NCBI RefSeq assembly: GCF_000003815.2
Contig: NC_049979.1
Span: 25,893,978 to 25,957,977, forward strand
Direction: 5' to 3'
DNA: 64,000 nucleotides
Source of the DNA: Branchiostoma floridae
Lineage: Eukaryota; Chordata; Leptocardii; Amphioxiformes; Branchiostomatidae
Below are positions 36,601-40,912 of this stretch, one piece after another; the first letter of the stretch is position 1; each line of letters begins with the position of its first letter. Both the position numbers and the translations under genes were made by a program. The notes below the pieces were generated by a model. That model searched no databases. It worked only from the letters and a program-made list of their open reading frames with translations, and had not been told where the DNA came from.

Positions 36601-37107
36601 CTTAAAGAAATTCTTTAACTCTCAGTTGCCAATCATTTTTATTACTAACTGCGTTTTGTTCATGTACTAAAAATATTTGCTGCATCGAGTTTGTGCTAAA
36701 CGCAATTTAACTCAACTTATTAAAGCTTTGTTTAAGACCTGAAAGTCTGCATTCAGCTGATTCCATGCACCTTGTAGATGCCAAAGAGATATGTTTTCTC
36801 ACTTCAGTCGAGTCCTTTGGTGGTCTCTAAGAAGAATACCAAAATATCAAAAATACCGCCCTTGTGCTAAAAACTGTGTTTACAATGTACTATCATCTTT
36901 CGTCCTCCACAGCGGACGAGCACTTCGACAGAGACCATGACTGACGACCTGCGAAAGAAGGTTGGCGACAAAGTGTTCCAGGAGATCGTGCTTCAGCCAG
37001 GCGAGCGTAGGACCTTCGGCAGCGGGGACAACGTCGTTCACTACCACAACAGCCAATCGGAACCAATCACGGTCAAAATCAACTACCTGGTCAACTACTA
37101 CGAGTGA
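435..37107 (+). CDS. Giant spectrin-repeat protein with mini-exon linker and Gly-rich tail (3' part of gene, multi-exon span)
   Basis: This is the overall span of a spliced gene whose 5' end lies outside the window; individual exons are listed separately. I chained 42 exons by reading AG acceptors, GT donors and an open frame. All junctions are phase 0 except the one between 21,490 and 22,055. Spectrin-type helix signatures recur: Trp-Leu followed by acidic residues (GWLADVE, NWLSDAE, SWLDKAND, SWLERE, KWLDKEE, EWLKQQRE). Several exons also end exactly after a K/R/T-H-E triplet, as in helix B of spectrin repeats. Order: about 443 codons of repeats, 535 codons of low-complexity mini-exons, about 600 codons of repeats, then a Gly-rich C-terminus. 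No actin-binding, KASH, SH3 or EF-hand domain is visible here. A plakin, nesprin or spectrin relative acting as a cytoskeletal spacer is inferred; I cannot name the orthologue. Introns carry MITEs and SINEs. Confidence 0.8.
1473..1613 (+). CDS. Spectrin-repeat gene, exon 2
   Basis: 47 codons between acceptor ccgtcag and donor gtgagt, phase 0. Charged amphipathic helix (KQEDKLSTLSRQVDSVFG, then LNDVQEEITR), consistent with helices B/C of a spectrin repeat. Confidence 0.8.
1995..2174 (+). CDS. Spectrin-repeat gene, exon 3
   Basis: 60 codons, acceptor tcatgcag, donor gttagt, phase 0. Contains IDNWLSDAEKLM, a clear spectrin helix-A Trp motif, and ends KFNQRVQNHK, the typical place for a helix-B intron in this gene. 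Confidence 0.85.
2252..2460 (+). repeat. Class-II tRNA-headed SINE sharing a body with the 5S-headed SINEs
   Basis: Box A-like TGGCCGAGCAGT and box B-like GAGTTCGATTCC, spaced as in a Leu/Ser-type tRNA with a long variable arm. The downstream segment with CGTAAAACGGGGGTCCC is also found, reverse-complemented, at 26,370 and 58,265. Too diverged to be a functional tRNA gene. Confidence 0.6.
2563..2706 (+). CDS. Spectrin-repeat gene, exon 4
   Basis: 48 codons, acceptor cactcag, donor gtgggt, phase 0. Helical sequence with TMRNKLSSCNSDLKKIE and TRFDDIDSRFE, matching helices B-C. Confidence 0.8.
2922..3010 (+). repeat. tRNA-derived SINE head fragment
   Basis: TGGCGTAACAGCAGGG followed by a CGTTCAAGTTCG box-B-like motif. 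Related to the fuller copy at 60,717. Confidence 0.35.
3534..3701 (+). CDS. Spectrin-repeat gene, exon 5
   Basis: 56 codons, acceptor tttcctcag, donor gtaaga, phase 0. One of the clearest spectrin segments: WDDKLDDIQENWRDFDKR, then VGSWLDKANDIM, ending IARHE just before the intron. Confidence 0.88.
4617..4830. mobile_element. Palindromic MITE, GTTCACCTTTATCC family, copy 1
   Basis: Left end GGTTCACCTTTATCC, right end near-complementary (AATAAAGGTGAAGTAATG). Internal arms pair, including GGTTTCAAACTGCA. Located in the intron between exons 5 and 6. Confidence 0.7.
5290..5424 (+). CDS. Spectrin-repeat gene, exon 6
   Basis: 45 codons, acceptor tactag, donor gtaaag, phase 0. Reads FFKDVDSDMMEGLVQSGERL then DQMGRIENKWK, the helix B/C end of a repeat with its terminal Trp. 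Confidence 0.82.
6563..6727 (+). CDS. Spectrin-repeat gene, exon 7
   Basis: 55 codons, acceptor ttcgcag, donor gtactg, phase 0. Helical and charged (MKLKFRKSQDLYRETVDKAN), ending DLRHTHE. This is the same helix-B intron position used by exons 5 and 33. Confidence 0.85.
6875..7083. mobile_element. Inverted-repeat MITE, CTGTAAATGCA ends
   Basis: Begins CTGTAAATGCAGAAATA and ends ATACATTTACAG, with GGTGGTTTT/AAAACCACC arms. Intron between exons 7 and 8. Confidence 0.6.
7402..7617. mobile_element. Palindromic MITE, GTTCACCTTTATCC family, copy 2
   Basis: Left GCTAGTTCACCTTTATCC, right GAATAAAGGTCAACTAACG. Ends 28 bp before exon 8, close to its acceptor. Confidence 0.72.
7645..7845 (+). CDS. Spectrin-repeat gene, exon 8
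   Basis: 67 codons, acceptor tatccttag, donor gtgagt, phase 0. Reads YLREPEGFIPTAERHVSDM, later FEGVRKEQQVLWEKLRNAR. It is the last helical exon before the run of low-complexity mini-exons. A MITE copy ends 28 bp upstream of it. Confidence 0.82.
8160..8216 (+). CDS. Mini-exon 9 (Gly-rich linker)
   Basis: 19 codons, acceptor ccccacag, donor CAG/gtgcct, phase 0. Reads TDQEGKGPGGYQI. First of the series that ends in Gln followed by gtgc. Confidence 0.65.
8581..8646 (+). CDS. Mini-exon 10 (Gly-rich linker)
   Basis: 22 codons, acceptor atgtcag, donor aag/gtgcct, phase 0. Nine or more Gly (GGHGGQGLDGVYGPKGYPGK). The Gly spacing resembles collagen in places but is not a regular Gly-X-Y repeat. Confidence 0.68.
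8943..9002 (+). CDS. Mini-exon 11 (Gly-rich linker)
   Basis: 20 codons, acceptor catcacag, donor CAG/gtgcca, phase 0. Reads GRQPPDYNSVEGGYGIDGNQ, repeating the GGYG theme. Confidence 0.68.
9418..9489 (+). CDS. Mini-exon 12 (Gly/Arg/Tyr linker)
   Basis: 24 codons, acceptor ctacctcag, donor CAG/gtgcct, phase 0. Reads QPQRYGALDRGGRYGGVPS. Similar to exon 13, suggesting descent by exon duplication. Confidence 0.68.
10137..10208 (+). CDS. Mini-exon 13 (Gly/Arg/Tyr linker)
   Basis: 24 codons, acceptor gccccccag, donor CAG/gtgccc, phase 0. Reads YPRGYRRPDKGYRYGGVPF. It shares RYGGVP with exon 12 and the RPDKG motif with exon 20. Confidence 0.72.
10988..11068 (+). CDS. Mini-exon 14 (acidic/Gly linker)
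   Basis: 27 codons, acceptor tttgccag, donor CAG/gtgctc, phase 0. Reads VEDGKQGKGGGDADAESS. It marks the shift from Gly/Tyr-rich to acidic linker exons. Confidence 0.7.
11105..11285. mobile_element. Palindromic MITE, GTTCACCTTTATCC family, copy 3 (degraded right end)
   Basis: Left end AACGCTCGTTCACCCTTATC and the central arms are recognisable. The right terminus has decayed or is truncated. Confidence 0.6.
11886..11981 (+). CDS. Mini-exon 15 (Pro/Glu/Val linker)
   Basis: 32 codons, acceptor tggcag, donor CAG/gtgctt, phase 0. PPKEEKQEIVEPEAD then VAVESSDTVPADYQ. Rich in Pro, Glu, Val and Lys, a PEVK-like composition. Confidence 0.72.
12518..12598 (+). CDS. Mini-exon 16 (Glu-rich linker)
   Basis: 27 codons, acceptor ttactag, donor CAG/gtgctt, phase 0. 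TPVEQKEQENIVAEDNES. The C-terminal half (ESSATVPASDQ) parallels exon 15. Confidence 0.72.
13008..13088 (+). CDS. Mini-exon 17 (Glu-rich linker, duplicated copy 1)
   Basis: 27 codons, acceptor ctggtag, donor CAG/gtgctt, phase 0. QPAEEEENQEKVEAEAD then CSVTNIPDKQ. First of three near-identical exons, with their flanking intron also repeated. Confidence 0.78.
13280..13360 (+). CDS. Mini-exon 18 (Glu-rich linker, duplicated copy 2)
   Basis: 27 codons, same acceptor and donor context as exon 17. It differs by a few residues (ENEEKVEAEADCSVTDMPDTQ region). Phase 0. Confidence 0.78.
13543..13623 (+). CDS. Mini-exon 19 (Glu-rich linker, duplicated copy 3)
   Basis: 27 codons, acceptor ctggtag, donor CAG/gtgctt. 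QAAEEEENEEKVEAEAD then RNITDMPDKQ. Third copy of the tandem exon unit; the reading frame is kept in all three. Confidence 0.78.
14085..14159 (+). CDS. Mini-exon 20 (Gly-rich linker)
   Basis: 25 codons, acceptor gctcctag, donor CAG/gtgcag, phase 0. QPQETGRPDKGAGYHGASS, related to exon 13 through RPDKGxxY. Confidence 0.7.
14437..14514 (+). CDS. Mini-exon 21 (linker)
   Basis: 26 codons, acceptor ttctctag, donor CAG/gtactg, phase 0. LPDSTDSGGGGASDATIF then a hydrophobic TVIPKVQ. Confidence 0.62.
14813..14863 (+). CDS. Mini-exon 22 (linker)
   Basis: Only 17 codons (PHAVSQDRWSDNFPTHK), acceptor gtacatag, donor gtatca, phase 0. Shortest exon in the chain. It is supported mainly by splice sites and phase. 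Confidence 0.5.
15142..15210 (+). CDS. Mini-exon 23 (linker)
   Basis: 23 codons, acceptor cgcttcag, donor gtagcc, phase 0. PPPYPGSAGISHLGNVSS, Pro/Ser-rich. Confidence 0.6.
15355..15692. mobile_element. Inverted-repeat element with GCACARCCCGCCGTA ends
   Basis: Left GCACAGCCCGCCGTACGTGC, right ATACGGCGGGTTGTGCCC. A partial reverse-oriented copy is at 61,021. Confidence 0.65.
15836..15901 (+). CDS. Mini-exon 24 (linker)
   Basis: 22 codons, acceptor tactgtag, donor gtacat, phase 0. PPLEPRPEASLDRRDISAK, Pro-rich then charged. Confidence 0.62.
16519..16584 (+). CDS. Mini-exon 25 (linker, tentative)
   Basis: 22 codons, acceptor gatacag, donor CAG/gtacat, phase 0 (KRHPCTAIENREPRYTSTL). Size, phase and CAG/gta donor match its neighbours. 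The acceptor has a weak pyrimidine tract and the sequence has no repeat kinship, so it may be false. Confidence 0.4.
17004..17072 (+). CDS. Mini-exon 26 (linker)
   Basis: 23 codons, acceptor gtgattag, donor gtaaaa, phase 0. PFSHPGRNSDRKDMHVRF, basic and polar. Confidence 0.6.
17121..17340. mobile_element. Palindromic MITE, GTTCACCTTTATCC family, copy 4
   Basis: Well-preserved ends TAACGCTGGTTCACCTTTAT and GATAAAGGTGAACTAGCGTT, with complementary interior. Confidence 0.75.
17453..17572 (+). CDS. Mini-exon 27 (linker, longest)
   Basis: 40 codons, acceptor gaagcag, donor aag/gtgcct, phase 0. HPDKKYNLSGEPTNLEAP then ITIVVSEKEGDAIVVSPDK, a Val/Glu/Lys/Pro mix. A MITE ends 112 bp upstream. Confidence 0.7.
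18312..18539. mobile_element. Palindromic MITE, GTTCACCTTTATCC family, copy 5
   Basis: Ends GTAACGCTAGTTCACATTTA and GATAAAGGTGAACCAGTGTT. Confidence 0.75.
18689..18778 (+). CDS. Mini-exon 28 (Asp/Arg-Gly linker)
   Basis: 30 codons, acceptor cacacag, donor CAG/gttgcc, phase 0. MKGRGGEDDDRDRDRDG, then LQRSGDGASQ. A strongly charged alternating Asp-Arg run. Confidence 0.68.
19090..19308. mobile_element. Palindromic MITE, GTTCACCTTTATCC family, copy 6
   Basis: Ends AACGCTAGTTCACCTTTATT and AATAAAGGTGAACTAGCGTT are nearly perfect complements. Confidence 0.78.
19539..19631 (+). CDS. Mini-exon 29 (Gly-rich linker)
   Basis: 31 codons, acceptor atcctag, donor gag/gtggat, phase 0. RGGGDGYGPGQVVGGRDGYN, about 40 percent Gly. 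Last of the phase-0 mini-exon series. Confidence 0.7.
19632..21380. other. Long intron between exons 29 and 30
   Basis: 1.75 kb of AT-rich sequence. I see no supported exon or repeat boundary. Several CAG/gt-like junctions occur but none brackets an open phase-0 segment. Confidence 0.4.
21381..21490 (+). CDS. Spectrin-repeat gene, exon 30 (linker to repeat)
   Basis: 36 codons plus two bases, acceptor ccacacag, donor ag/gtatga. INEYEQNVYQQGKGGGYG then TRPEEIERAH. The split Arg codon makes this the only non-phase-0 junction in the chain. It joins the elastic-type linker to the next helical block, so skipping this exon alone would break the frame. Confidence 0.75.
22055..22184 (+). CDS. Spectrin-repeat gene, exon 31
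   Basis: One base plus 43 codons, acceptor ggcacag, donor gtacgt. RWKQFFEKKEAMLQECTQID then LEITPPNVKSRDHLFE. Helical sequence resumes. The following intron contains the assembly gap, so a further exon could be missing. Confidence 0.78.
22241..23189. mobile_element. TTA-flanked inverted-repeat element interrupted by assembly gap
   Basis: Terminal repeats of about 53 bp starting AGCCCCGTTTACAAATCC match the reverse complement at 23,137-23,189 with one mismatch. TTA directly flanks both ends (22,238-22,240 and 23,190-23,192). A 3-bp TTA target duplication is typical of PIF/Harbinger-type elements. The middle is N. Confidence 0.7.
22359..23112. other. Assembly gap (754 N)
   Basis: Run of N inside the inverted-repeat element. 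Open frames across it are meaningless. Confidence 1.
23225..23620. repeat. Two direct copies of a tRNA-like SINE segment
   Basis: The segment with CTAGCAG, TTGGGTTAGTGAGCTGGTGG and a GGGTTGAATCCCG box-B-like motif recurs about 270 bp later as GTTGGGTTCGTGAGCTGGTG and CGGGTTTTAATCCC. Probable degenerate SINE pair. Confidence 0.45.
23767..23913 (+). CDS. Spectrin-repeat gene, exon 32
   Basis: 49 codons, acceptor ccctctag, donor gtaggt, phase 0. RLDRELKQNRGETPDLKD then GSWLEREMPHKK, the spectrin helix-A Trp motif. Confidence 0.82.
24005..24178. mobile_element. Tigger/pogo-type MITE (174 bp)
   Basis: Starts CAGTAGAATCCAGTTAATTG, ends CAATTAAGCGGCTTCTACTG, and is flanked by TA on both sides. Terminal CAGTAGAA and TA duplication are typical of pogo/Tigger elements. 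Confidence 0.75.
24542..24712 (+). CDS. Spectrin-repeat gene, exon 33
   Basis: 57 codons, acceptor ctggcag, donor gtcagc, phase 0. EEHENLLTRVNDFYECKER, then IASQLDKHE ending at the helix-B intron position. Confidence 0.85.
24799..25086 (+). mobile_element. Full-length tRNA-derived SINE with 13-bp target duplication
   Basis: Box A-like TAGTGGGTAGAG and box B-like GAGTTCGATCCC in the first 80 bp, 288 bp in total, ending in a T-rich tail. ATAAGAACTAAGT is duplicated exactly at 24,786-24,798 and 25,087-25,099, which defines the insertion. Confidence 0.85.
25498..25650 (+). CDS. Spectrin-repeat gene, exon 34
   Basis: 51 codons, acceptor tattgcag, donor gtaagg, phase 0. MPKLDLMSKRGTELVQDLR, ending DHTSHRWIE with the conserved C-helix Trp. 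Confidence 0.83.
26065..26256 (+). CDS. Spectrin-repeat gene, exon 35
   Basis: 64 codons, acceptor atattcag, donor gtgggt, phase 0. NMENIWDEMYNINSDFEDWF, then DMQRRLDLFQ. The exon opens with gtgagt, which mimics a donor. A 5S-derived SINE sits directly downstream. Confidence 0.83.
26272..26543 (-). mobile_element. 5S-rRNA-derived SINE, copy 1
   Basis: Read on the minus strand it begins CTACGGCC and continues with CTCGGAAGTTAAGCAACG and GTTCTTGGATTGGGGACC. These match the 5' end, box A region and box C region of eukaryotic 5S rRNA. A body with ACGTAAAACGGGGGTCCC follows, then a short ATT-repeat tail. Resembles SINE3/AmnSINE-type organisation. Not a functional 5S gene: many substitutions and a long non-5S body. 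Confidence 0.8.
26886..26945. repeat. (TCAC)n microsatellite
   Basis: About 15 perfect tetranucleotide units. Confidence 0.97.
27282..27440. mobile_element. Short inverted-repeat MITE related to the element at 32,385
   Basis: Starts AATAAGATATGCCAAAAAGC, ends GTAACTGCTTTTTGGCA. Shares ACCAGTTTCTTCCAGATCAC with the larger relative. Confidence 0.6.
27584..27775 (+). CDS. Spectrin-repeat gene, exon 36
   Basis: 64 codons, acceptor tttgacag, donor gtacaa, phase 0. ENQWTKLNNRAQRLQDLNQN, then GIEEAKKLAIEGRRKLDSF, classic coiled helical sequence. Confidence 0.85.
27828..28059. mobile_element. Palindromic MITE, GTTCACCTTTATCC family, copy 7
   Basis: Ends AACGCTAGTTCACCTTTACC and GATAAAGGTGAACTAGCGTT; starts 52 bp after exon 36. 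Confidence 0.76.
28330..28455 (+). CDS. Spectrin-repeat gene, exon 37
   Basis: 42 codons, acceptor ccttgtag, donor gtatga, phase 0. LDPLQKWLDKEERLLKAQY, a strong spectrin helix-A match. Confidence 0.83.
29126..29275 (+). CDS. Spectrin-repeat gene, exon 38
   Basis: 50 codons, acceptor tcctgcag, donor gtaagt, phase 0. SFSNEIASHRWKFDEVNSK, then QLEQINDRYSALKIECD, the end of helix C. Confidence 0.83.
29554..30929. mobile_element. Harbinger-type non-autonomous DNA transposon (1,376 bp)
   Basis: Terminal repeats start GGGACCGTAC and continue as GAGGGCCGGTCGCCAG. The right end is complementary. TTA flanks both sides (29,551-29,553 and 30,930-30,932). GGG-starting ends with a TTA duplication fit PIF/Harbinger. 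No transposase frame; interior contains repeated GCTTGGCCCTCCCCCC motifs. Confidence 0.8.
31300..31464 (+). CDS. Spectrin-repeat gene, exon 39
   Basis: 55 codons, acceptor aaatag, donor gtgaga, phase 0. YDELYDEASEWLKQQREKLR, ending ELEEHHANIN. The last coding bases and the donor are repeated twice more in the intron (31,501-31,615). Confidence 0.82.
31447..31615 (+). repeat. Three tandem units covering the exon 39 donor
   Basis: Units of 51-54 bp starting CATCATG and containing AACATCAATGTGAGACCACT. The first spans the real exon end and donor; the next two repeat both in the intron. Confidence 0.88.
32074..32268 (+). CDS. Spectrin-repeat gene, exon 40
   Basis: 65 codons, acceptor acaattag, donor gtatgt, phase 0. 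LLLLTKKRGEIKINNTSERA, then VESLRHEFELYLEELNAAK, the last clear helical stretch. Confidence 0.78.
32385..32772. mobile_element. Long-arm inverted-repeat element (about 390 bp)
   Basis: Arms of about 150 bp. The left includes GGAAACGGTCAGACGTTTCG and GAAACAGGTCTTTTATACTC. The right carries the complements in reverse order. Located in the intron after exon 40. Confidence 0.8.
32773..34289. other. Intron between exons 40 and 41, right part
   Basis: 1.5 kb of AT-rich sequence. An open stretch at 33,559-33,729 with splice-like ends is considered and rejected elsewhere. Nothing else seen. Confidence 0.4.
34290..34349 (+). CDS. Spectrin-repeat gene, exon 41
   Basis: 20 codons, acceptor accccag, donor CAG/gtactg, phase 0 (GMKPEINRSKLSDRSIAIEQ). 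It shares the mini-exon style of ending in Gln. Confidence 0.68.
34583..35080 (+). CDS. Gly-rich C-terminal exon 42 with stop
   Basis: 165 codons plus TAA, acceptor ctcacacag. Starts RLDENLSQQSISSTYQYTQS, then a run of GGGYGG, GQSAGGGYGG and SGAGGGGG units. It ends in a non-repetitive cap (INQFLGGGSSAVFDVSVSRV, then SPSRQVDTIANYY). The Gly/Ser/Tyr loops resemble tails of keratin-type or other cytoskeletal proteins, but homology is not claimed. A CAG/gtggac donor near the end, phase 0, could instead splice to 36,913. No AATAAA was found shortly after this stop. Confidence 0.78.
   Translation, partial: RLDENLSQQSISSTYQYTQSTKTVYGSQTIGGSGGAGGAGGGYGGIGQSAGGGYGGTSQTSGIGIGQGGGYGGISQSAGGGYGGGTGSGYGVQTTSSTYSTSGAGGGGGVSTGVGGSSSINQFLGGGSSAVFDVSVSRVKTSSVTKDIGIQPSPSRQVDTIANYY
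35081..36912. other. Between the two alternative terminal exons
   Basis: 1.8 kb without convincing coding sequence or repeats. It would be 3' UTR if exon 42 is terminal and intron if exon 43 is used. I see no canonical AATAAA here. Confidence 0.4.
36913..37107 (+). CDS. Alternative terminal exon 43
   Basis: 64 codons plus TGA after acceptor ctccacag, phase 0. TSTETMTDDLRKKVGDKVFQ, then GSGDNVVHYHNSQSEPITVK and ITVKINYLVNYYE. Alternating polar and hydrophobic residues suggest a small beta-sheet fold. Ending in NYYE mirrors the NYY end of exon 42. It would be reached from the CAG/gtggac donor inside exon 42 or directly from exon 41. The downstream AATAAA signals support a real transcript end. 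I do not recognise the domain. Confidence 0.62.
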   Translation, partial: RTSTSTETMTDDLRKKVGDKVFQEIVLQPGERRTFGSGDNVVHYHNSQSEPITVKINYLVNYYE

Positions 37108-38280
37108 CACAGTGGGCAGGGCCTAGGGTTACCAAACCAGCCCAGGAATTTTCCACCCACTGTTCACTAAAGATCATGCATCTTTTGCATTTAGTCATTT
37201 ATACGTCAGCTTACTTTTTATCCAAAGCATTATAGGATCTCCTAAAGTGATAAATGTTAATATTTTAAGTCACTGGTTGCGGAGAGCTGTCTGGTACACA
37301 GTATATATTTACGACGCTTTGATTAGAAAGAATTACCAATTGTAAATTAGGGTGGTGGATATGCAGGAATGGAAAATAGCAAGAAGCTAACTGTGTAAGA
37401 ATGGATGGCTTGCTGGGAACTGTGATGCAATAAACAATTAAGTGGGACAGTAAAAACTCACCCAGTAAGGTATATGTGTAATTGCCACACATTGTGCTAG
37501 TTAATGGATAAGATTGGAAGGATTTGAACATGTAGAATTTCATTGGCAAAAAGGTTCATTTTGGCAGTTCATCGGCCTTTGAATTCATCTACATCATAAT
37601 GATACATATTAAGTATAAAAGATCATGCATGGAAAGTGACTGTCAATCAATTTGATGAAATGGAATGAATTTTTGAAAAGAAGAAGGTTTATGCTCATTA
37701 AATTTAGGGTCTTTGTGACACAAAGCTTGCATTATCTGATTACAAACTACTTTTTATAGTTTTTGTTTAAGAATAGACATCCAATACAGGTGTGGCTGAA
37801 AAAATCTGTTAAAAAAATTATAGTAGGTTACAATAGTTGTTTAGAGAACGCACTAACATTAGATTTTAGTTTTACTACATGTATAGTCATTGGGGAAGAT
37901 GGAAGCATATTAAAGGTAGACATAAAAGAAGAGCCTATTCATAGAAAGATTTTATACTTGCAACAGCAAGCAATTTCTGCAGAAACATAATAATCACATG
38001 GATGGCCAGTAGATGCCCTATATCAGCTATTATGAAAGTGCAAACGTTGATGGTGTCGTTATTGTTGAGTTTGCCTGTACGAGACTTCTAGTCTACTGCA
38101 ACAGTTTACGCCTTTGAGATTGCTTTATGTTATGTGACGTTACAAGGTGTCTGAGGGAAGAGAGTCATTTTGTAGTGCAGGAAAGTGTGTTCGTATATGT
38201 TCAAGTGGGTTACAGGTGCAGGATGAAATGATACTGATACTTTAGTGTTCAAAACCAATAAAGATGCGTCTTAGTCATGC
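37108..38280 (+). other. Probable 3' UTR of the spectrin-repeat gene
   Basis: No coding potential. Two AATAAA hexamers, at about 37,429 and 38,258; the second is followed by a T/GT-rich stretch, as expected downstream of a cleavage site. Sequence is unique-looking and AT-rich. Confidence 0.5.
38258..38263 (+). promoter_or_regulatory. Candidate polyadenylation signal AATAAA
   Basis: Canonical hexamer followed within 30 bp by a TGTGTTTTCT-type downstream element. Best candidate for the gene's transcript end. Confidence 0.45.
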
Positions 38281-38299
38281 CAATGTGTTTTCTCCGTCT

Positions 38300-40912
38300 T
38301 TCATTGATAACAATAGCTACCTACTACTCAAAAATCATGACCAAAACATGAGAAATCTAAAATGGAAGTTCTGCAGTTGTACCTTAGAAAACCGCTAGGG
38401 GTCCCATTAACTTGAACTTGACCTTCCTTTTCCCTTTACCCCTACCCACCCACTGAATATCATTAGGATCCCTCCAAGGCTTTCCAAGTTATTCTGTTCA
38501 CACACACACACACACTCCCACACACACACACACTCCCAAAATATTACCTTCTTGGCAAAGGTAAAATGAGCAACAGTTACATCATATACATGGCTTTTTG
38601 TAAGCGTCTAATATAATATAATGGTATGATATTAAATGGGCAGGAATAATAAACTAAAGTTGCATGACCCCATACCAAATGGTTTTAACCTTCATGACTG
38701 ATGTATTATTTGTGTTTCTCGTTACTTATGCAAATTAAGGCCTTATTTACATAAATTATACTAGTGGAGTATCTCCTACACCCACATAACAGACGTTGAT
38801 AGTCTTAATTTAAGAAAGAAGGCCAAAGGAGCATTTTCTGCATATAATTTATGCAAATGAGCTTCTCTGCATAATTAATGCTCAACTATGTTCCCCATGT
38901 AGCTTCCTAATGACACAAGTATAAGATTCCCGTCATTTACAACTATGGAATTAAAGCAATTCCTCATTGATTATGCAAAGTTGGATTTCATTTGCATAGT
39001 TTTCATCAATCATTGTTCTTCTCTTTCATAGTCACAGGTTCAAATGGTCCTAGTATTGAACGGAGTGGATATATGAAATTTATTATGCAAATGAGGGTGT
39101 TTTGAATAATCATCATGTAATTGAATAATTATCATCTAATTACATCAAGCATCACTTATGCTTCAAAGTCTGAAGCTAATTATAAACGAGCTCTTGCAGT
39201 TCCAAATATCCGCTAAGGGTCCATGGCAAACTTAGACCACTTACTCTTTACCTTGAGAGCTATCTACCACTCAAAAGTGACGACCATAGCATGTCCAGAA
39301 CTACATATTAAATAAAAACCAGACCAAGGAGGTTATATATAACCTTGACCAGGCGTAGTACCGCAACAAGCCGCCAGGGGGGCCAAAATCCAATCTATAT
39401 CACGCAATATCAACGCAATCCATCTAGGCCTTCTTTAGTTATGCACACACATACACGCCTATTATACATAAACGCTACCGAACACATAACCTTCTAGCTG
39501 AGGTAATAAAAAAAGTTACAAAAAACGACGGTACAACGACTTCCCAGACACAGTGCATCTGAATAGTTGTCTGTCTGTCAGTCCAGTTTCTAATTCAAGC
39601 TTCTTCAAAGTTAGCCTTGGGCGGCAGCCGCGGCACCCGTTTCTCAGAGAAAACAGGTGTCACAAACAAGAGTTTTCCGACTCTTCTACGAGCCACATGG
39701 CCGGCAAGGACTAGTCGATGTTGTTTAACAACAGATGTTAACATTTGGTAATGACCCATATAGCAGACTATTTGTAATGTGTTTCCACCATGGTGTATCA
39801 TACACTACCCTTAACATTCTTGTATAAGTGCCATCAAGTTTTTTTGGAGCGTAACGAGTTTATTACGCATGCCGCTGAACCATACAATTGGCAAGTTGCT
39901 TCAATACATGCTTTAACTTAATAAACACATTTGTCTTTGTTTTCTAATGGGAGCTTTCCAAATTTTACGTAGAGAGTAAATAGCACTCCATGCCTGAGCC
40001 ATCCTTACATCCATGTCATGTACACTATCGGAGTAACCGCCTAGGTATTTAAAATCAGAGGATGCCCGAAGATGGTATGAACAACGAGAATCATTTGTCC
40101 TAATGAGTCAATGTTTTAAGAAACAACCAGCGGTAGTAATTGGAACTGCAAGCTATCATATGCGTGCTCGTTTATATATTTTCAACTCTGAAAATAAACC
40201 AGAAATTGCTATTATTTCAAAACAACGCGAATTTCGGATATACGCTAGTCTTCTACGTCCAGTGCAGTATCATTTGAGACCTGGTAGCGTTTTGCAATCA
40301 TCAGTGTCAGTCGCTTGAATGATGCTTTCATAGAAAGTCATATTACATTTGCTGCCGTACGTCACATTTGCTGCCGTACGTCATAAAACCATCAGAAAAA
40401 TGACTTGAGGCTACAATTTTGCCTCACTGTTTTGGATGCGCCGTCGATAGATCAAAGGGTTTAAACGATATAATTCAATTGGGGCGAGTCCAATTTTGTG
40501 TTGGAAATTACGTGTACAGTTTGACTATAGCTAGTTCAATAGAGATTCAACGAAAATAGCTCGTAAAATACATTCTTTTCCTTGACACTAAATGCAGGGT
40601 AATGAAACACAGCGCGTAGGCATTGCAAATCGATTTAAGGTAGTTCTTTTTTTTCGGTGTGGATCCAAAATGTATCAGCTTTCCTTTCCAGCCATGACCC
40701 CTTGTCTCTGAGGTTGGATATGGGTAAATTCTCGTGCTGATATCATTTCGGTGTGGGAGATGGTATTACGTGACAGTCGTTAAAAAACATAGGATGCATT
40801 CCGCGTCAAATTTCCCCCAGCGGCGGTTCAGTATGTATTAGCTTGTGTCCGCGCGGCTTGGTTCGTGTTGTTTGGTTTTCAGTAGTAGTTGGTAGGGTTT
40901 GAGTGCTCGAGA
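38300..40912. other. Intergenic region between spectrin-repeat gene and K+ channel
   Basis: The left part (about 38,325-39,515) contains minus-oriented pieces of the dispersed CTCCATGAAA-type repeat, with CA-rich runs near 38,500. The rest is unique AT-rich DNA. At about 40,350-40,385 a 19-bp sequence containing CCGTACGTCA occurs twice in tandem. The last 100 bp before the channel start is more GC-rich and would hold its 5' UTR. Confidence 0.5.

Noticed and set aside
39595-39801. Minus-strand 68-codon frame with QHRLVLAGHVARR
   Set aside because: Loosely like a LINE reverse-transcriptase C-terminal motif, but too short and isolated in repeat-rich DNA.
40889-40912. Eight-codon upstream extension of the potassium channel frame
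   Set aside because: It starts at TTG; the ATG at 40,913 has good context.
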